Positions 1 to 12,300 of a DNA stretch of 21,916 nucleotides are shown one piece after another. The stretch is from Elysia marginata (lineage: Eukaryota > Mollusca > Gastropoda > Plakobranchidae): contig BMAT01010472.1 of NCBI GenBank assembly GCA_019649035.1, forward strand, positions 180,142 to 202,057. The letters are read 5' to 3'. A program made the position numbers and the translations under genes. Below the pieces are notes generated by a model, which saw only the letters and a list, made by a program, of their open reading frames with translations, was not told the DNA's origin and did no database searches. Within the stretch, counting starts at the first letter, position 1; every line of letters begins with the position of its first letter.

Positions 1-205
1 GGGGGGGGGGGGTGGTTCAAAGTAAATCTGCCATCTAGTGATAGATCTAGCCATCGCTGACACACTTGGATGCAAGTAACAAAGTTTTTAAACTTTCACT
101 ATTGCAAATGTTACAACAAAAAATTACATATTTCAATTTAAGTTTGTGAAAATTACTCTAAAAAGGGTTTTAGGCAGTTATGTCAGTTTTTTCGCGCCAG
201 TCGTG

Positions 206-260
206 ATCTCACTATGAACACACCCAATCTCACTATGAAACCCACTGATTCTCACTATCC
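206..260. repeat. Short tandem repeat, three copies of a 21-22 bp unit
   Basis: The core TCTCACTAT appears at 207, 228 and 250, with similar flanks (ATGAA, CCCA). Copies are degenerate outside the core. Confidence 0.65.
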
Positions 261-318
261 ATAATCAAAAGAGGTTGGCAGTTCTGGTATATTCTAAAAG
301 AGGTGCATGATTGATTCA

Positions 319-400
319 AATAAATCTAATGAGTTATTTTGTGAAACTTTGTTTTATCTCCAATAAATCTAATGAGTCATTTTGTGAAACTTTGTTTTAT
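319..400. repeat. 43 bp tandem duplication (two copies)
   Basis: Positions 319-357 and 362-400 match at 38 of 39 bases with a 43 bp period; the only difference is T335 versus C378. The high identity suggests a recent duplication. Confidence 0.9.
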
Positions 401-2654
401 TTGTTTTCAATTTTGGTTTGTTGTTTTTTTTTTATTTTGTTGATGGGTTTTTAATCTTTTCTTTTCTCCTAATCTGTACAACTGGTCCATTTTTCTCGTT
501 CAAACTGTTAATAAATGTAGCGTTCACTTTGTGACTTTCAATCTTTCCTCTTTAATGACACTTAGTTTAAATTATATCAGAGATAAAATTAAAATATTAG
601 ATGATAAACTTGGTCTAACACCTAAAACCAAGCACAGAAAAGAAACAAATAAGTAAATACTTTTAATACTTGTTTTACAAAAATGTAGGGAACAGACAGG
701 GGCTCCATAGATAAGATGACAAAAACTTTTATGCAAAAGATTCAGTGATCAACAGAATGATGAACTAAATACAATGTACAATCAAGGCTAAAATGTGCTT
801 AGATGAATTTTTTTTATTGAACATTTTATTTTCAGCTTTATACACAATCTCAACTAGTTCATGATTCACTTACATGGCAAAGTTATTATAATGAAATCAG
901 AAACAACCATCCACAACCATTTCACTAGTTCTCTTTCTCCTCCACCTGGTTGGCTAAGTGGTTTCAGACATCCTTCTTCACCCGTATACAAAACAATGCT
1001 TTCGCATCCTTTCTTTGTGTCCAAACTGTCAACAGGATATACTTACTATATTCATTATTACAAAGAAAAAGTCATTTTGAAAAAGTTTCAATAAATACAG
1101 CATCTTATTATAACCCCACATCATGCACAACAATTATTATTATTCATACAGTTGACTACCACATCAAGATATAGGAACATGATGCAGTTTGGAATATCTT
1201 TGAATATACTTGGCTGCTAAAAAGCATGATTTACATTAACTTCTTGTGTCACGAAGAAAAGGACTGGTATTTCACATTACATTGGCAAAATATTTTTTTT
1301 GAGACAATTACTGCTAAAGACTGACAAAAGCTCAAACTCTGCCCCCACATAATGCAGCCTTCCATCTATTAACATTCTTTCCTTTATAAAAAAAAAATTA
1401 TAAAAATAACATGAAGAAAATTTGATGAAAATCACACAACCCTACAAAAAAACTTCACAAGAATCTGAGACAAAAAAAAAAGGGATGCTACCTGGACATA
1501 AGGGACATGCGATGCTAGTGACATTATATAGATCTGTTAACATCAACAGTAAAACAATGCATGTTTATGGAAGGCACAGTGATCTACTTGAGAGTATCTG
1601 AAGTTTCTACAGGCAGCAGGCTAACACACAAGTGCTGTGCAAAGCTAGTTTTAGTCTCTCAACACTTAGGACTCAACACTTCCTATAGTAAAACAAACAA
1701 TGAGGAAACTAACAGTAGCTGCTCTAGGTATATTTGAACCAAATTTAAAAAAAATACATAATAGCAGAATGCATCTTTAAATACTTTCTTGCACACATAC
1801 AGTACTTCTGCCGTACAGAGAGATATTTTCATTCAGAACTTAATGAGCTTGACTTATATGTATGGAAATAATCATAAGGGCAAGAAAATTTTTCACAAGT
1901 GTTTCCATTAGGAGAAGAAAAAAATATATGAAAAGTGAATACAAAACATAAAAACTAAAGACAATCATGCAAGGATTGTAGAGAAACATTTTTTGTTTTT
2001 GCTTATTTTGATTAAGATTTCTTAACTTCAAGGACCTATAATATCATGGCATCAAAAGAGAATAAAATGAATAGGACTAATACCGTACCTTGCTTTGTGT
2101 CGATCCATTTTATTTATAAACCAAGAACTTCATGTCTAACTCATTATTATTTGGCCACAAATAAATGCCTCTCTACAATTTAGTGATTAGATGCAACTGC
2201 AATCATGAGCTTTTGAAATCTTATGCAATATTGTGTAAGACATTGGTTTTATTACAAATACAGTATTCTTTAAGATGAGCAAAGGTAACTGTGCAATTAT
2301 TTGTCTTCAGCATAAAAATCAAGCATGGAATCCTAGAAATCTTCGGGGAAAATCTGTTTTTAAGAAGGCATGTCTGGCATTTCAAGAGTAACAACCATGC
2401 TCAATGGCAAAAAAAAATCAACGCTATTTTGTTATCAAATTACACTTGTCAAGTGGTGGAGCATTTCAATTACATTTTCAGGATTTTTTTTAAAAATGGT
2501 TCATATTGTCTTTTATTATGGCTTTGGGTCACCATAACATTCTGCATTTAGCTGAATTCATTGAAACTGCTACAAAAGAACTTCATCACATGAAATATAA
2601 GTACATGATTGGCCCTCCAAAAACTTTTTTTTGCTATCTGTAAGTTGTCTTACT

Positions 2655-2667
2655 TTGTTTTTCCGAA
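2655..2667. repeat. SINE target-site duplication, left copy
   Basis: TTGTTTTTCCGAA, 13 of 13 identical to the copy at 2915-2927. The identity ends exactly at both SINE borders, which suggests a fairly recent insertion. Confidence 0.88.
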
Positions 2668-2914
2668 TTGATTGAAGGGTATTTTTACAAGCCCAATTCA
2701 ACTTCAGAGGTGCTCTCAGGGCTTGGGTCCCAATGACAATTTACGGGCTGCCACCCAGAGACTAGCGGGGATACCATGACTTAGCCTCAGCCGGTCACAT
2801 TATACTGACACCGACCCAACCAGTAGGGGCCCGGACTGTGCTCGGCTGTGTTTTGAACTCGCGACCTCTTGGCCACGGAGCGAAGCCACTACCAACTGAG
2901 CTATCTAAGCCCCC
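2668..2914 (-). mobile_element. tRNA-derived SINE, apparently full length
   Basis: A 247 bp GC-rich island in AT-rich DNA. On the minus strand it starts GGGGGCTTAGATAGCTCAG. It contains an A box TAGCTCAGTTGG (2892-2903) and a B-box-like GAGTTCAAAAC (2850-2860) spaced as in a tRNA, followed by a non-tRNA body and a short CAATCAATT tail. The perfect 13 bp direct repeat TTGTTTTTCCGAA flanks it at 2655-2667 and 2915-2927, the target-site duplication of LINE-mediated insertion. It lies in the same orientation as the PPP6R gene, downstream of the stop, possibly inside the 3' UTR. The family name cannot be given without a search. Confidence 0.9.
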
Positions 2915-2927
2915 TTGTTTTTCCGAA
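2915..2927. repeat. SINE target-site duplication, right copy
   Basis: TTGTTTTTCCGAA, directly adjoining the tRNA-like 5' end of the SINE. Confidence 0.88.
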
Positions 2928-3383
2928 GGTTGATGAGTTGTACAATTGGTCTTTTAGAAGTAGGCTACTTCAGCAACAGGAATGGTTAAAAGGTATCAAG
3001 ACAAGGGAAACAAGATTAAACAATACCAGTTAATGATTTCAAGGGGTCCACGTTTAATCTAAACAGGCTAGGCTGAAGCAAAAAAAAATAATGCAATATA
3101 TGAATTTTGTAGAGAAACAATTTTGATAAGCTTGATTTTTTTTAAACACCTTACAAAAAACATACTACTATAATATTTTTAAAATATCTTGATAATGAGA
3201 CATTTTTTTTCAAAAGTGAAGTAAAAAAATAGCCTTTCAAAAGTCATGCTAGAATGCGCAGGCTTCGAATGGGTAAAATGGTTACACCTGCAAAGGGTTC
3301 TAGTTGCAACTTTAAACCTACAATATTTTTTTTTAAAATTCAACACTGAACAAATACAGAATTAGAATTACACATCACAAATG

Positions 3384-3837
3384 CAGTGGACCTTGTATCC
3401 AACAACCCTGGATTCAAATAACTCTTGCATTGAGCAAACTGAAACAAAGTCCCGTTTTCTTTTCTTATCTAAGTTAAACCCTTATAGATTATCTTTTTAT
3501 TTTTTTAAGAACGAATGCACTACAAACCAACTTTACTGGAGGTCAAACTTACTAAGTAATATTTTTCTTATTTTCAGGTTTCTTGGTCTTATCACTACAT
3601 ATTAAAGGAAAAAAGGTCGGCACTAGAAAATTCTTGCACTACACCAGTTGGTTTTATTGAATTCTTTTCATCTTTAAAATAGAATACAAGGTTGATGTAC
3701 AGTGTAATAATTATAGTGTAGATTTTATACTTTGCTCCTTTGGGCTATTTCAAAGACAACTTGCTTTTAACAAACCTCTGCTTTGAAGAATTTTATTAAT
3801 TTTTTTCACAAAAGCTCATTGGATCCAAGGTCCATTG
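3384..3837. mobile_element. Candidate older MITE with imperfect terminal inverted repeats
   Basis: CAGTGGACCTTGTATCCAA at 3384-3402 pairs with the reverse complement of 3819-3837 at 17 of 19 positions. The right end is followed by TA; the left is preceded by TG, which could be a decayed TA. The interior (~415 bp) is AT-rich and non-coding. The ends resemble Tigger/pogo-like termini in a general way. It may be real but diverged, or a chance pairing. Confidence 0.42.
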
Positions 3838-5772
3838 TAAAACCTTCATGGTTTCTAATGTCTATAAATTTTTATCATAACTGAGCCATCACACAACTGT
3901 AACACAGACTAACACTTCTTGCTTTAGCAACTTGAATTTATTATTTTCATACAAAATTTCAAATAAGGCAGATTAATATCAGACCATTAATAACAAAAAA
4001 ATTTTCTTTAGAATCAAACAGGGATGAGACCTAATTCAACACAGCCTTGATTTTCTCAGATACAATATCTTGTGTGTGAGCCTAATTTAACATCTTAAAA
4101 ACATGTGCACTTGTATTAATAAACTTCTGTGTCATATGAGCTTAGTTTGAGAAACAAACAGCACCTTCATTAAAAAAAGTAAACCCAGTTGAAAAGCAGA
4201 GGCTACACAAGTACACAATCTGACAATGAAAACATTTTATTTAATAGACAGTTTTTAGCCGCAATATTAACATCCAATGCTTCAAACTGTAACAATAAAC
4301 AAAACCTTGAACCTCTTATACAACCAGGCTTTGTCAATATAGTGTTTATGAGAGCCTTGGCTCACAAATTGAATTGTATAGCAAACATGACTCCACATGG
4401 GAAAACCTGGCATATGCTTTAAATATATGCAAGAGGAAAGATTTAAGAATATAACCCCCACTCCTCTTTATCTTCCACACGCACATTTAAAAAAAGAAAA
4501 GGAATTTTCTTTAGCCATAATAGTCTTCTAGTGTTATTCAGCGAGCTGATTAAAACAATTTTTTTTTTTTAAAGAAGAAAAATATTTTAGATTGTATATA
4601 CTTATAGTTATAAAATCAATTCTGCTAAAGTCAAAGCTGCTTAAATTTGATTTTAATTTAATGAAATTTTTTTTCATTATACCCCATGGGGACAATTATA
4701 TACAAGGACTTACACACAACTCAATTTTTCACCCAAATTCAAAGTTACAGTTACTGTCTCTTGGAGACTGACAAAGTAGAGTTGACTGTATAAGGACCAG
4801 GCAACTAAAAGCCAAGTTTTCCCATTTGGGTTCACAAAAAATTATACATGACATTTGGATTTGCATATTTCATAGTAAAAAAAAATCATAAAAACAATTT
4901 TGGTAAGAAAACATTCTGCCCTTTCTTAAAAGGAAAATATCTAAATAGTCATGCCTCAGGCATTTTCTTTTGATTGACAATACACAACATCCATACAAAC
5001 ATGTACACATGTATATGGTTCAATGTTTTCAAGGTATCACAGCACACTGGGGTGATTTGTACACAAAATCCTCATTGAATAAAACAGTTTTTAAAAGCCA
5101 TTTTCTCATATATTTATACTAAGCATGTATGCTTTGCTTTGATATAGAGTCAAATGTCTTTTACTGATTTCTATAGAATAAAACTTTGCAGTTATATTCA
5201 TAAAATATCAAGATTCCCTTTGGTTTTTTTTTTCTTTTGTAATTTTCATACTGTTATTGTTAGAAAGGGAAAAGGGAGAGAAAAAATCCAAGACAAGTAT
5301 GAAAAAATTACCAACACTTGCAAATAGTTTTGGCTAGAAATTTTAACATATTGTATTTCCTTTTTCTTTGCTATTATTGGGAAAATTGAGACTTAAAAAA
5401 ATGAAAAACCTACTCTCACAAGTTTGCCCTTTAGTGAAATCAAACCCATTTTAAGCAAGTTTCAGAGACTTATAAAATCACATTCAATAACGTTCTTCAC
5501 TCCATTCAGCAACCAATATTCACATGTTAATTAATATACATTATAAAAGCATACTGCATTGTTCACAGGTCATACTTGTAAATAAATAATACTTTTTACC
5601 ACCATTACTACAAAATGATAAAAAACAACACATATTGCTAAAATTTAAAAAAATAAGAGAGAAAAAAGTGGGGAGTGGGGGGAAGGTGGCATAATATTTA
5701 TATTGGTTCATGAATTGGAGCAATGAGTATGGAAATAAAAAATTATTCCTTGTTTCTTTTTTTTTTTTTCAA

Positions 5773-5778
5773 TTTATT
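5773..5778 (-). promoter_or_regulatory. PPP6R3: Candidate polyadenylation signal AATAAA (most stop-proximal)
   Basis: The canonical hexamer sits about 550 bases after the stop. It is followed within a few bases by an A-rich run on the transcript strand, so reads ending here could also come from internal priming. Several later hexamers are equally possible. Confidence 0.35.
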
Positions 5779-6266
5779 TTGGCAAGTGTTAGGAACAATG
5801 AGGACTTTTTGAATCGATGAACACTAAAATCACAGCTATACAGGTATCTACCATTGAAAAAGTTGAGTCCAGATGTCTTTAATGGTCATCTCTTAATTTT
5901 TTCTTTTAAACATTGAAAACTAGTTCCAAAGATTTCATTGAACTTCATAAAACTTAAAATCTGATAAAGTTGAAATTAAACCAATATATTTAGGTTCCTT
6001 CTAAACATTTTTTCCCAATATTTATACTGCTCTTTGGTTGAATTTTCCACAATTTGACTGTTGAAGTTGTTAACGAAAACCATGCGAGTACAACATTTCA
6101 ATATTTTCTTTTCTTTAAGGTTTACTTTGGTTAAATAAATCTAAAAATAAACAGGCTGATGATTGATCACTTCCTCAATAATTATGCCTCACTTGACAGC
6201 AATAAATTGGGGGAGCATGTGTAAAAATTTCCATTGTCAATCAGGAAAGATGGAGATAAACATACT

Positions 6267-6274
6267 TATATACA
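6267..6274 (-). promoter_or_regulatory. Candidate Pumilio response element UGUAUAUA
   Basis: An exact match to the UGUANAUA consensus on the transcript strand, 55 bases past the stop codon. A second exact copy is at 4697-4704. In AT-rich DNA an 8-mer like this can arise by chance, so this is a weak call. Confidence 0.3.
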
Positions 6275-6329
6275 GAGCAAGTTGCATCGTTACATGTTTA
6301 GTTTGCACCTATTTCTCTGATTGCTAATG

Positions 6330-6396
6330 TTAGACGGGTCCATTCTTTACAGTTGTGGCTGCATCATACAATTCTTGGGCTTCTTTGGCTTGTGCT
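6330..6396 (-). CDS. PPP6R3: PPP6R exon P: C-terminus and stop
   Basis: Phase 2 into the stop, 67 coding bp. It encodes [20 protein letters not shown] and then Val and TAA (6330-6332). The end NGPV matches the end of vertebrate PPP6R3 as remembered, which supports this as the true terminus. The first half is Ala/Glu/Gln-rich and probably helical. The acceptor is TTTTCAG. The 3' UTR follows directly. Confidence 0.92.
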
Positions 6397-9300
6397 CTGA
6401 AAATAGACAAAAAAAACTATATTGAGTTCCTCTTCATTAAAAGGAATAAGACAAAAACGATAGGTATACACAATTTTTTTGATCCTATCTATATTTAAAA
6501 AAAAAGAGAGAAACTTGTTGCCGACGGCTGGGAGTTCCAAAAATAGCTACCCTTCCCCCCTCCCCAAATTTTGTGTTAATAGGTAGGGTAAGGCATGCAT
6601 CACTCTAGGGACATGTACCAAAATCGGTTTATTTTAAGACTAAATCATGGAGAAATTATTTTTGTTTGCTAGTTTTTTTGCTATATACACTAATCAATTT
6701 ATTGACTTAGATAATGCTCAGAGAGACTTGACTAGGGAGAGATGCTTTTGCGGATGTCCAAGAGCTCTGACGTCATATCTCATTCAGACACGAGCCAAGT
6801 AGATCTACCCCTCAGCTGCTTTAGATAATATTGCAGTGGAACTGATCTATACTCAGCTGTTTTAAAGCAAAGTACTGGTATACTTTAAAAATCCTACAAT
6901 AGAATATAGATCTGAATGTTATCAAGACTTATCTTGCAGTAGAACCTCATGATTTAGGGCCAAAGGAGAAAATGAGAGACACAGAGACAGACAAATACAT
7001 ACAAAGAAACTGATGTAAAGACAGCAAGAGAGGGAGAGGGGGAAAGAGATGTGAACAATGATAAGACTAAGAGGAGAATAAGACATTTATAGGGAGATAA
7101 GGAATAAAGACAGGACATTTGACTTAAAGACACAATATTAGATGCCCAGAAGGTAAGCCTGTTTAATTAAGACAAACCCAATATAAACAATACAACATTA
7201 TTGGGACAAAAAGAAAAGAAGGGAACTTTTTAATGGGGTGTTAACCCATTCTTAGATTCTTTAATCAAACTAGTTCCATTATCTTTGCTATTTCGCGATT
7301 ACTTTACTAGTACATTTAAAAAACAACGGAAAAAAAAAAACAAACAAATTTGGCTAACAGGTTTTAAGAGCAAGTTCTTGGGCACTTCATGATTGAAGAC
7401 TTGCAAGAAGAGGTGGGACCTTTGCTGTTAGGGAAAATCATATTTTGTAACTATCTCTTCCATTCACACAGAGCATTTTGTTTTATCGAGGACAAATATG
7501 TAAAAGAAGGAGATAAAATTGTCGGTGTAAAGATAAAATGCCAATCAAAGAACAATAAATCATTAACATAAATAAACTCAGTTTATCATTGACTAAAGCG
7601 GTAATTTTGGCAGGGTTTGATAAAAATTGAGAAGATTTTTAAAAATAAAACTGATAAAAAAAGCAACATAAGGTTTATGAATCACCTACTCTTGATTGAA
7701 TTATCTATCACTGACAAAAAAATGTAATTATGAGACAAATCACAATGATGACAAGATTTGGATAACATTCACGAAAGGAAGTTTTCTTTGTTCAATAGCT
7801 TAAACTTGCGGTTTGTCCAAACTTGTCATTATCTTTTGGCAATGAAATCGCACCTTCCTTTCTAATAAAAAATAAACCATCAGTGGAAGCACGATAACTA
7901 ATTAAAAGAAGAATAACTAAATGAATCCTTTACCGAACTAGCTCAATTTTTTGAGCAGGTGTGAGGTCAGTTTGGGCAGCAGGGTCAAGCTCTTCCTGTT
8001 TAGCATGGTCTCCTGCCTTGTCTCCACTAGTCTCTGGTACAGAAGAATGCAGGCTAGTAGGTGGCACTGATGCAGCAGGGGGAGACGATGGGGCCGGGGT
8101 AGGAGCGGGAGATGAAGGGGATGTCCCTGTGCCAACAACAGGGCCATTACCCTTAACCACATCCGACTGCTGTGACGGGGCTTGGGAAGAGGTGGGGGCA
8201 GCTGGACTGCTGTCTGATCGCTTCTTTAGCAGACCAGATGCTGCCAGAAAGCTGTGAAGCAAAAGGTAGAAAGAAATGAAAGAGACCAATACAAGATGCT
8301 TTCAGAACTGCATGCCTGCCTTTCCCACTCCTTGGAACCCGTGGTCAATATATCCCTCATTTTCATTCATTCTTTACATACAGGGTAAATATATTGTGGC
8401 TTCCCCTTATAATTTTTCTCATAGATGAAGAAGAGAATCTTAAGAGATATACAGAGAGACAATGCGAGAGAGGAATAAGAGATTGCCGTGTGGAAAGATA
8501 TTCAATTTTTGTCTTCATTGAAATTTTCTCAAAATACCTTTATCTAGAAATTTAACCAGAATAGTAGAAGGCAGAGGTAACCTTACAAAATTTATCCAAC
8601 TATTAGATAAAAGGTTTTGTGAAAACCTGCTGCATATGAAGTACAAGTAGTTGACAAAGAAGTGACCATTATAAAACTGCATCTTGAAATGTCCAATTTT
8701 TACAATTATTTTCTGTTGTTTAGAACCTAAAGTTGGTGTAATCTAAAATACCAAACCAACAATGATACAATTATACAATATCAACACAAGAAATGAATAG
8801 AAGCTTCATTTAAACATCAGAGAAGGAAATAGGTATCCTATAAGCAGAGGACAAAAGCTGGAACATTTTCTAATTTTCAATACATGTACACAAAGGGAAT
8901 TACATATATTACAGCAGTGACTCTTGTAAAAAATAAACGCAGAAAAAAATATTTGCCCTGATTGTGTAATGGCAGAGAGTATGAGATTTCAAACGTAATT
9001 TTTTTTAAAAAGCGTGTCTCTGTTCAATAGGAATTAATGGTCAGTCTTAACATTCTATGCATTGGTTTGGTGGGCTTAATGTCGAGTGAGTTGGTTTCTT
9101 TTTTAACTGATAAATAAGCGAAAGTTAACATTGCTGCATACAAAGAGAAATAACAAACATGAAAAAAATTGAATACTTAAAAGTTAGATACAGGAATGTG
9201 CAGACTTTATAATAATAATAAAATTGTTCCAGAAACAGTCCCATATGGACTGGGAATGGGGAAGTGCTCCCTCGCGACTCTTTGGAGCTGAGGGTTTAGT

Positions 9301-12300
9301 AATGCTCTAATAAACTAATGACTTTACTTGAAGCATGCCTATCTTTTAAAAACTCAAAATTAGTCAAAGATTTCAAACCTCACATGAGCTTTAAGCTGCA
9401 GATATTACTTATTTTTCGACTTATCGTACCGAATAGCATAAACTTACATAAAATGTTGTCTAATCATCTAATCAAACCGGGTCACAAAAAGAATAGAAAG
9501 CACAGGGAAAAAAAAAATTTTCCAGTAAAAAGTGTTCTTTTTAAAACAATTAAAAACTGACAATAGAAAAGCTATTCTCCTCAATATAATAACACAAAAC
9601 TGACTAAAATTCATCTCCTTGTCTACTAAACCTCTCAAGCCCACATGAAAATTTAAAGAGTTTCTAATTTCCCTTACAATATCTCCTCTGTAAGTCAAAG
9701 CAAGGGAATAGGGTAGAGAAACAAAACCAAAGAAAAGAAATTTCAGGATCACTGTCACATACTACAATGACCCTTTGGGGTAGAGATGACCACTGTGAAG
9801 GTTTGTCATGACTACTACAAAAGAGTTTAACTAAGCACTTTCCAACCAAATATGAAGCAGCTAAGACACTGTAAGTAAAGTGAGGCTCAGAGATATTTAA
9901 TACCCAAACCAATACTTAGAGCAGATTTAGCACCACAGAGAGCACTTGTTGAGACTTAAGAAGTTCTCACCCACTTTTATGGGAGTCATGTATGTGCTTT
10001 TCTTTGACTAAAACTTGGTTTTAAGAGTTTTTTCAGCCCTCTTTTCTTTATAAGACAAGGGGCTTAGTTGTTTAATTTCTTCTTAAAAATGGTAAAAAAA
10101 ACAACAAAACAACAAAATATCTTTGTGATTTGATACACTTGTATAAGGGAAATATCCCCAAATTGAGGCCAACTACTGCTATGAACAGCTGAGCCCAATA
10201 CATTGCAGCTTAGAGATTCAATGAAAAGCAGTTTGGATATTTGCCTATAAATTTATTGTACAGTTTTTACAGCACCCTAGTCCATTGAATGTTATGCAAA
10301 AAAAGTTCATTTTATAGGCCTATTTTCTTTAAAAATTGGGCAAGTCAAAGGCTATATCTGACATAACATGCATAGGTAATACTGCAATTTGATATTAGAG
10401 TCAGCAGTTGGATACTTCAACACAACAAGTTGTGTCAAATATCCCACAAACAAATTTAAAAACTCTTTAAATCCTTTTCTTTTTCTAACATCTCAAAATG
10501 AGAAATAAAATGTCTTTGCACCAAAGAATTAAAATATTATGCCTTTATTAGCATTCAGAGGCTCATACTAAAATGTTTCCTGCTACAAACATTTCAACTG
10601 AATAACGATTGGTGCAAGTAAATTATAGCAAAATGACAGACACTTCTGAAATTCAGATTTGAAGGAACCAATCTCAGAACTCATTACAGGGGTTAGTTAA
10701 TTAAAAAAAACAAACCATAATCATGACAGAAGGAATTGAATATATATAAAAAGTTTCCTGAGACTCAGCAATTACTCAGAGGCTAAGAGAATTTCAAAAG
10801 CAAAAACTAGGCATATGTGGACAGCACTTCTAGCAGTGCTGGATGTTCACAACATTTATAGAATGCAAGTGCATATCACCAGCTTGATCTAAACATGGAG
10901 TAAAATGCATACATCTTTGTGCACCTTTTTGTAACAAGCAAAATCGAATATCTGAATTTTCTAAAGATCTAGAATGATTTCAACAAAAGTGCAAGCTTGT
11001 TTGCCCTGCAGCTTAAATCCACCCCCCCCCCCCCCACACACACACACAAACACAATTATTGTTTACCATTCGCACATGCTCTTCAAGTAGTGATCTACAA
11101 CAGTACTACAGCCTGTAATGTGTGCACGAATGTTGCAGTGAATTTACTAGAGGAAAGCTTGTGGTCTTATCAATACATCGTCCTTGGTTTTTAATGCAGC
11201 AAGCATGAGAGTAATATTATAAAATATTAAAATATCTTTCGGTACTGAGACAGCAACAGAGACCTTGCGACAACAGGGCCGATAGCATGACCAAAACGGT
11301 GGCTATAAAATGTCGGCGCCTCCCTTCATGAGTAATGGGTGATGAGATTAATGGACCAAAATGNNNNNNNNNNNNNNNNNNNNNNNNNNNNNNNNNCCCC
11401 CCCCCCCCCCCCTTTCATATCATAGCATGTTCATGATTGGCTAGTATAAATCTAATGCATTATTATACTAAAAGGATGAAAATCTTTCCCACTGCCCATT
11501 CTTAGTGGTGTGGTTATATCAAGCCAGCACCATTTTCTTTTAGTCTGCACCACAATAGTTTTTCTCAATTATCATTCTGAGATAGTCGCCTTGCTAGTAG
11601 AGGCTAGAATCAAAGCTAATTTTGCATAATTGAATGAAAGTATTACATCATGCTCTACCACAGAGTGGACGCATTGTGCTTCTTGTGGACCTGTGGGGGT
11701 CGATCTTATGTCTAACATACAGGAAAGTTTGTTGGTCAGCACAGCCCTGAGCAAAACAGACTGAATTCGTGGATGGATCTATAAGGACAAATTTTTTCTG
11801 CTCGAGATGTGGAGTTGATTTGGGGGGAATTTGGCAGCAGGTGGGGGAGGACAGAGAAAATTGAAAGTTACTGTTGTGGATATATTATCATCAAGCTATC
11901 ATCTTCAACGCAAGGACCCTATACTAGGGCAGGATAAAATTTCTATGTAAATTTTTTAGTGATTAAATTGAATTAAATCTTACAGATTGAATCCTTCTGG
12001 TAGCAATGCTATCACAAACTTAAAGCAGGAAAGAAGCTGTTGATATCAAGTTATGCATAACTGTGTGTTGGTACGTTGTGAAGCAACAGAAAAGTTTACA
12101 ATAAAATTACAGGTTGACATTTTGTTACTGTCTTTTCCCAATTGCCACTTACTTGAAATTTGCCCCTAAGTCATCAGCTGTCCAATTGCTTTTCCTATTC
12201 ACCAAAATTTGAAGAGAAACAGTCTCAAGGCACAAAAAAAATTTAACAAGTATTTTTTGGGGGGATGCTGTTACTAAGTTTTAGTCTCACAGAAAAAGCC

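Larger units (their letters stand above)
1..6329 (-). other. 3' UTR and downstream non-coding DNA; boundary unresolved
   Basis: After the TAA there is no supportable coding exon on either strand down to position 1. Small open frames here are short, AT-driven and lack family resemblance. Many minus-strand AATAAA hexamers occur, for example at 5773-5778, 4236-4241, 3937-3942, 3792-3797, 3653-3658, 2512-2517 and 813-818, so the UTR could be about 0.55 kb or over 5 kb. The region contains a SINE, a candidate MITE and two small tandem repeats. Confidence 0.6.

Noticed and set aside
861-1174. Overlapping plus-strand small open frames
   Set aside because: Short, AT-driven, two frames open at once, no start context or protein resemblance.
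2850-2914. Functional tRNA gene
   Set aside because: A and B boxes are present, but the acceptor stem does not pair and the tRNA-like part runs into a SINE body bounded by target-site duplications.
7961-8257. Plus-strand and second minus-strand open frames across the Pro/Ala-rich exon
   Set aside because: Shadows of exon O (7934-8251): the exon's GC-rich repetitive codons leave other frames open.
9468-9912. Minus-strand open frames in intron 14
   Set aside because: No acceptor and donor pair of the right phase frames them, and composition is intron-like.
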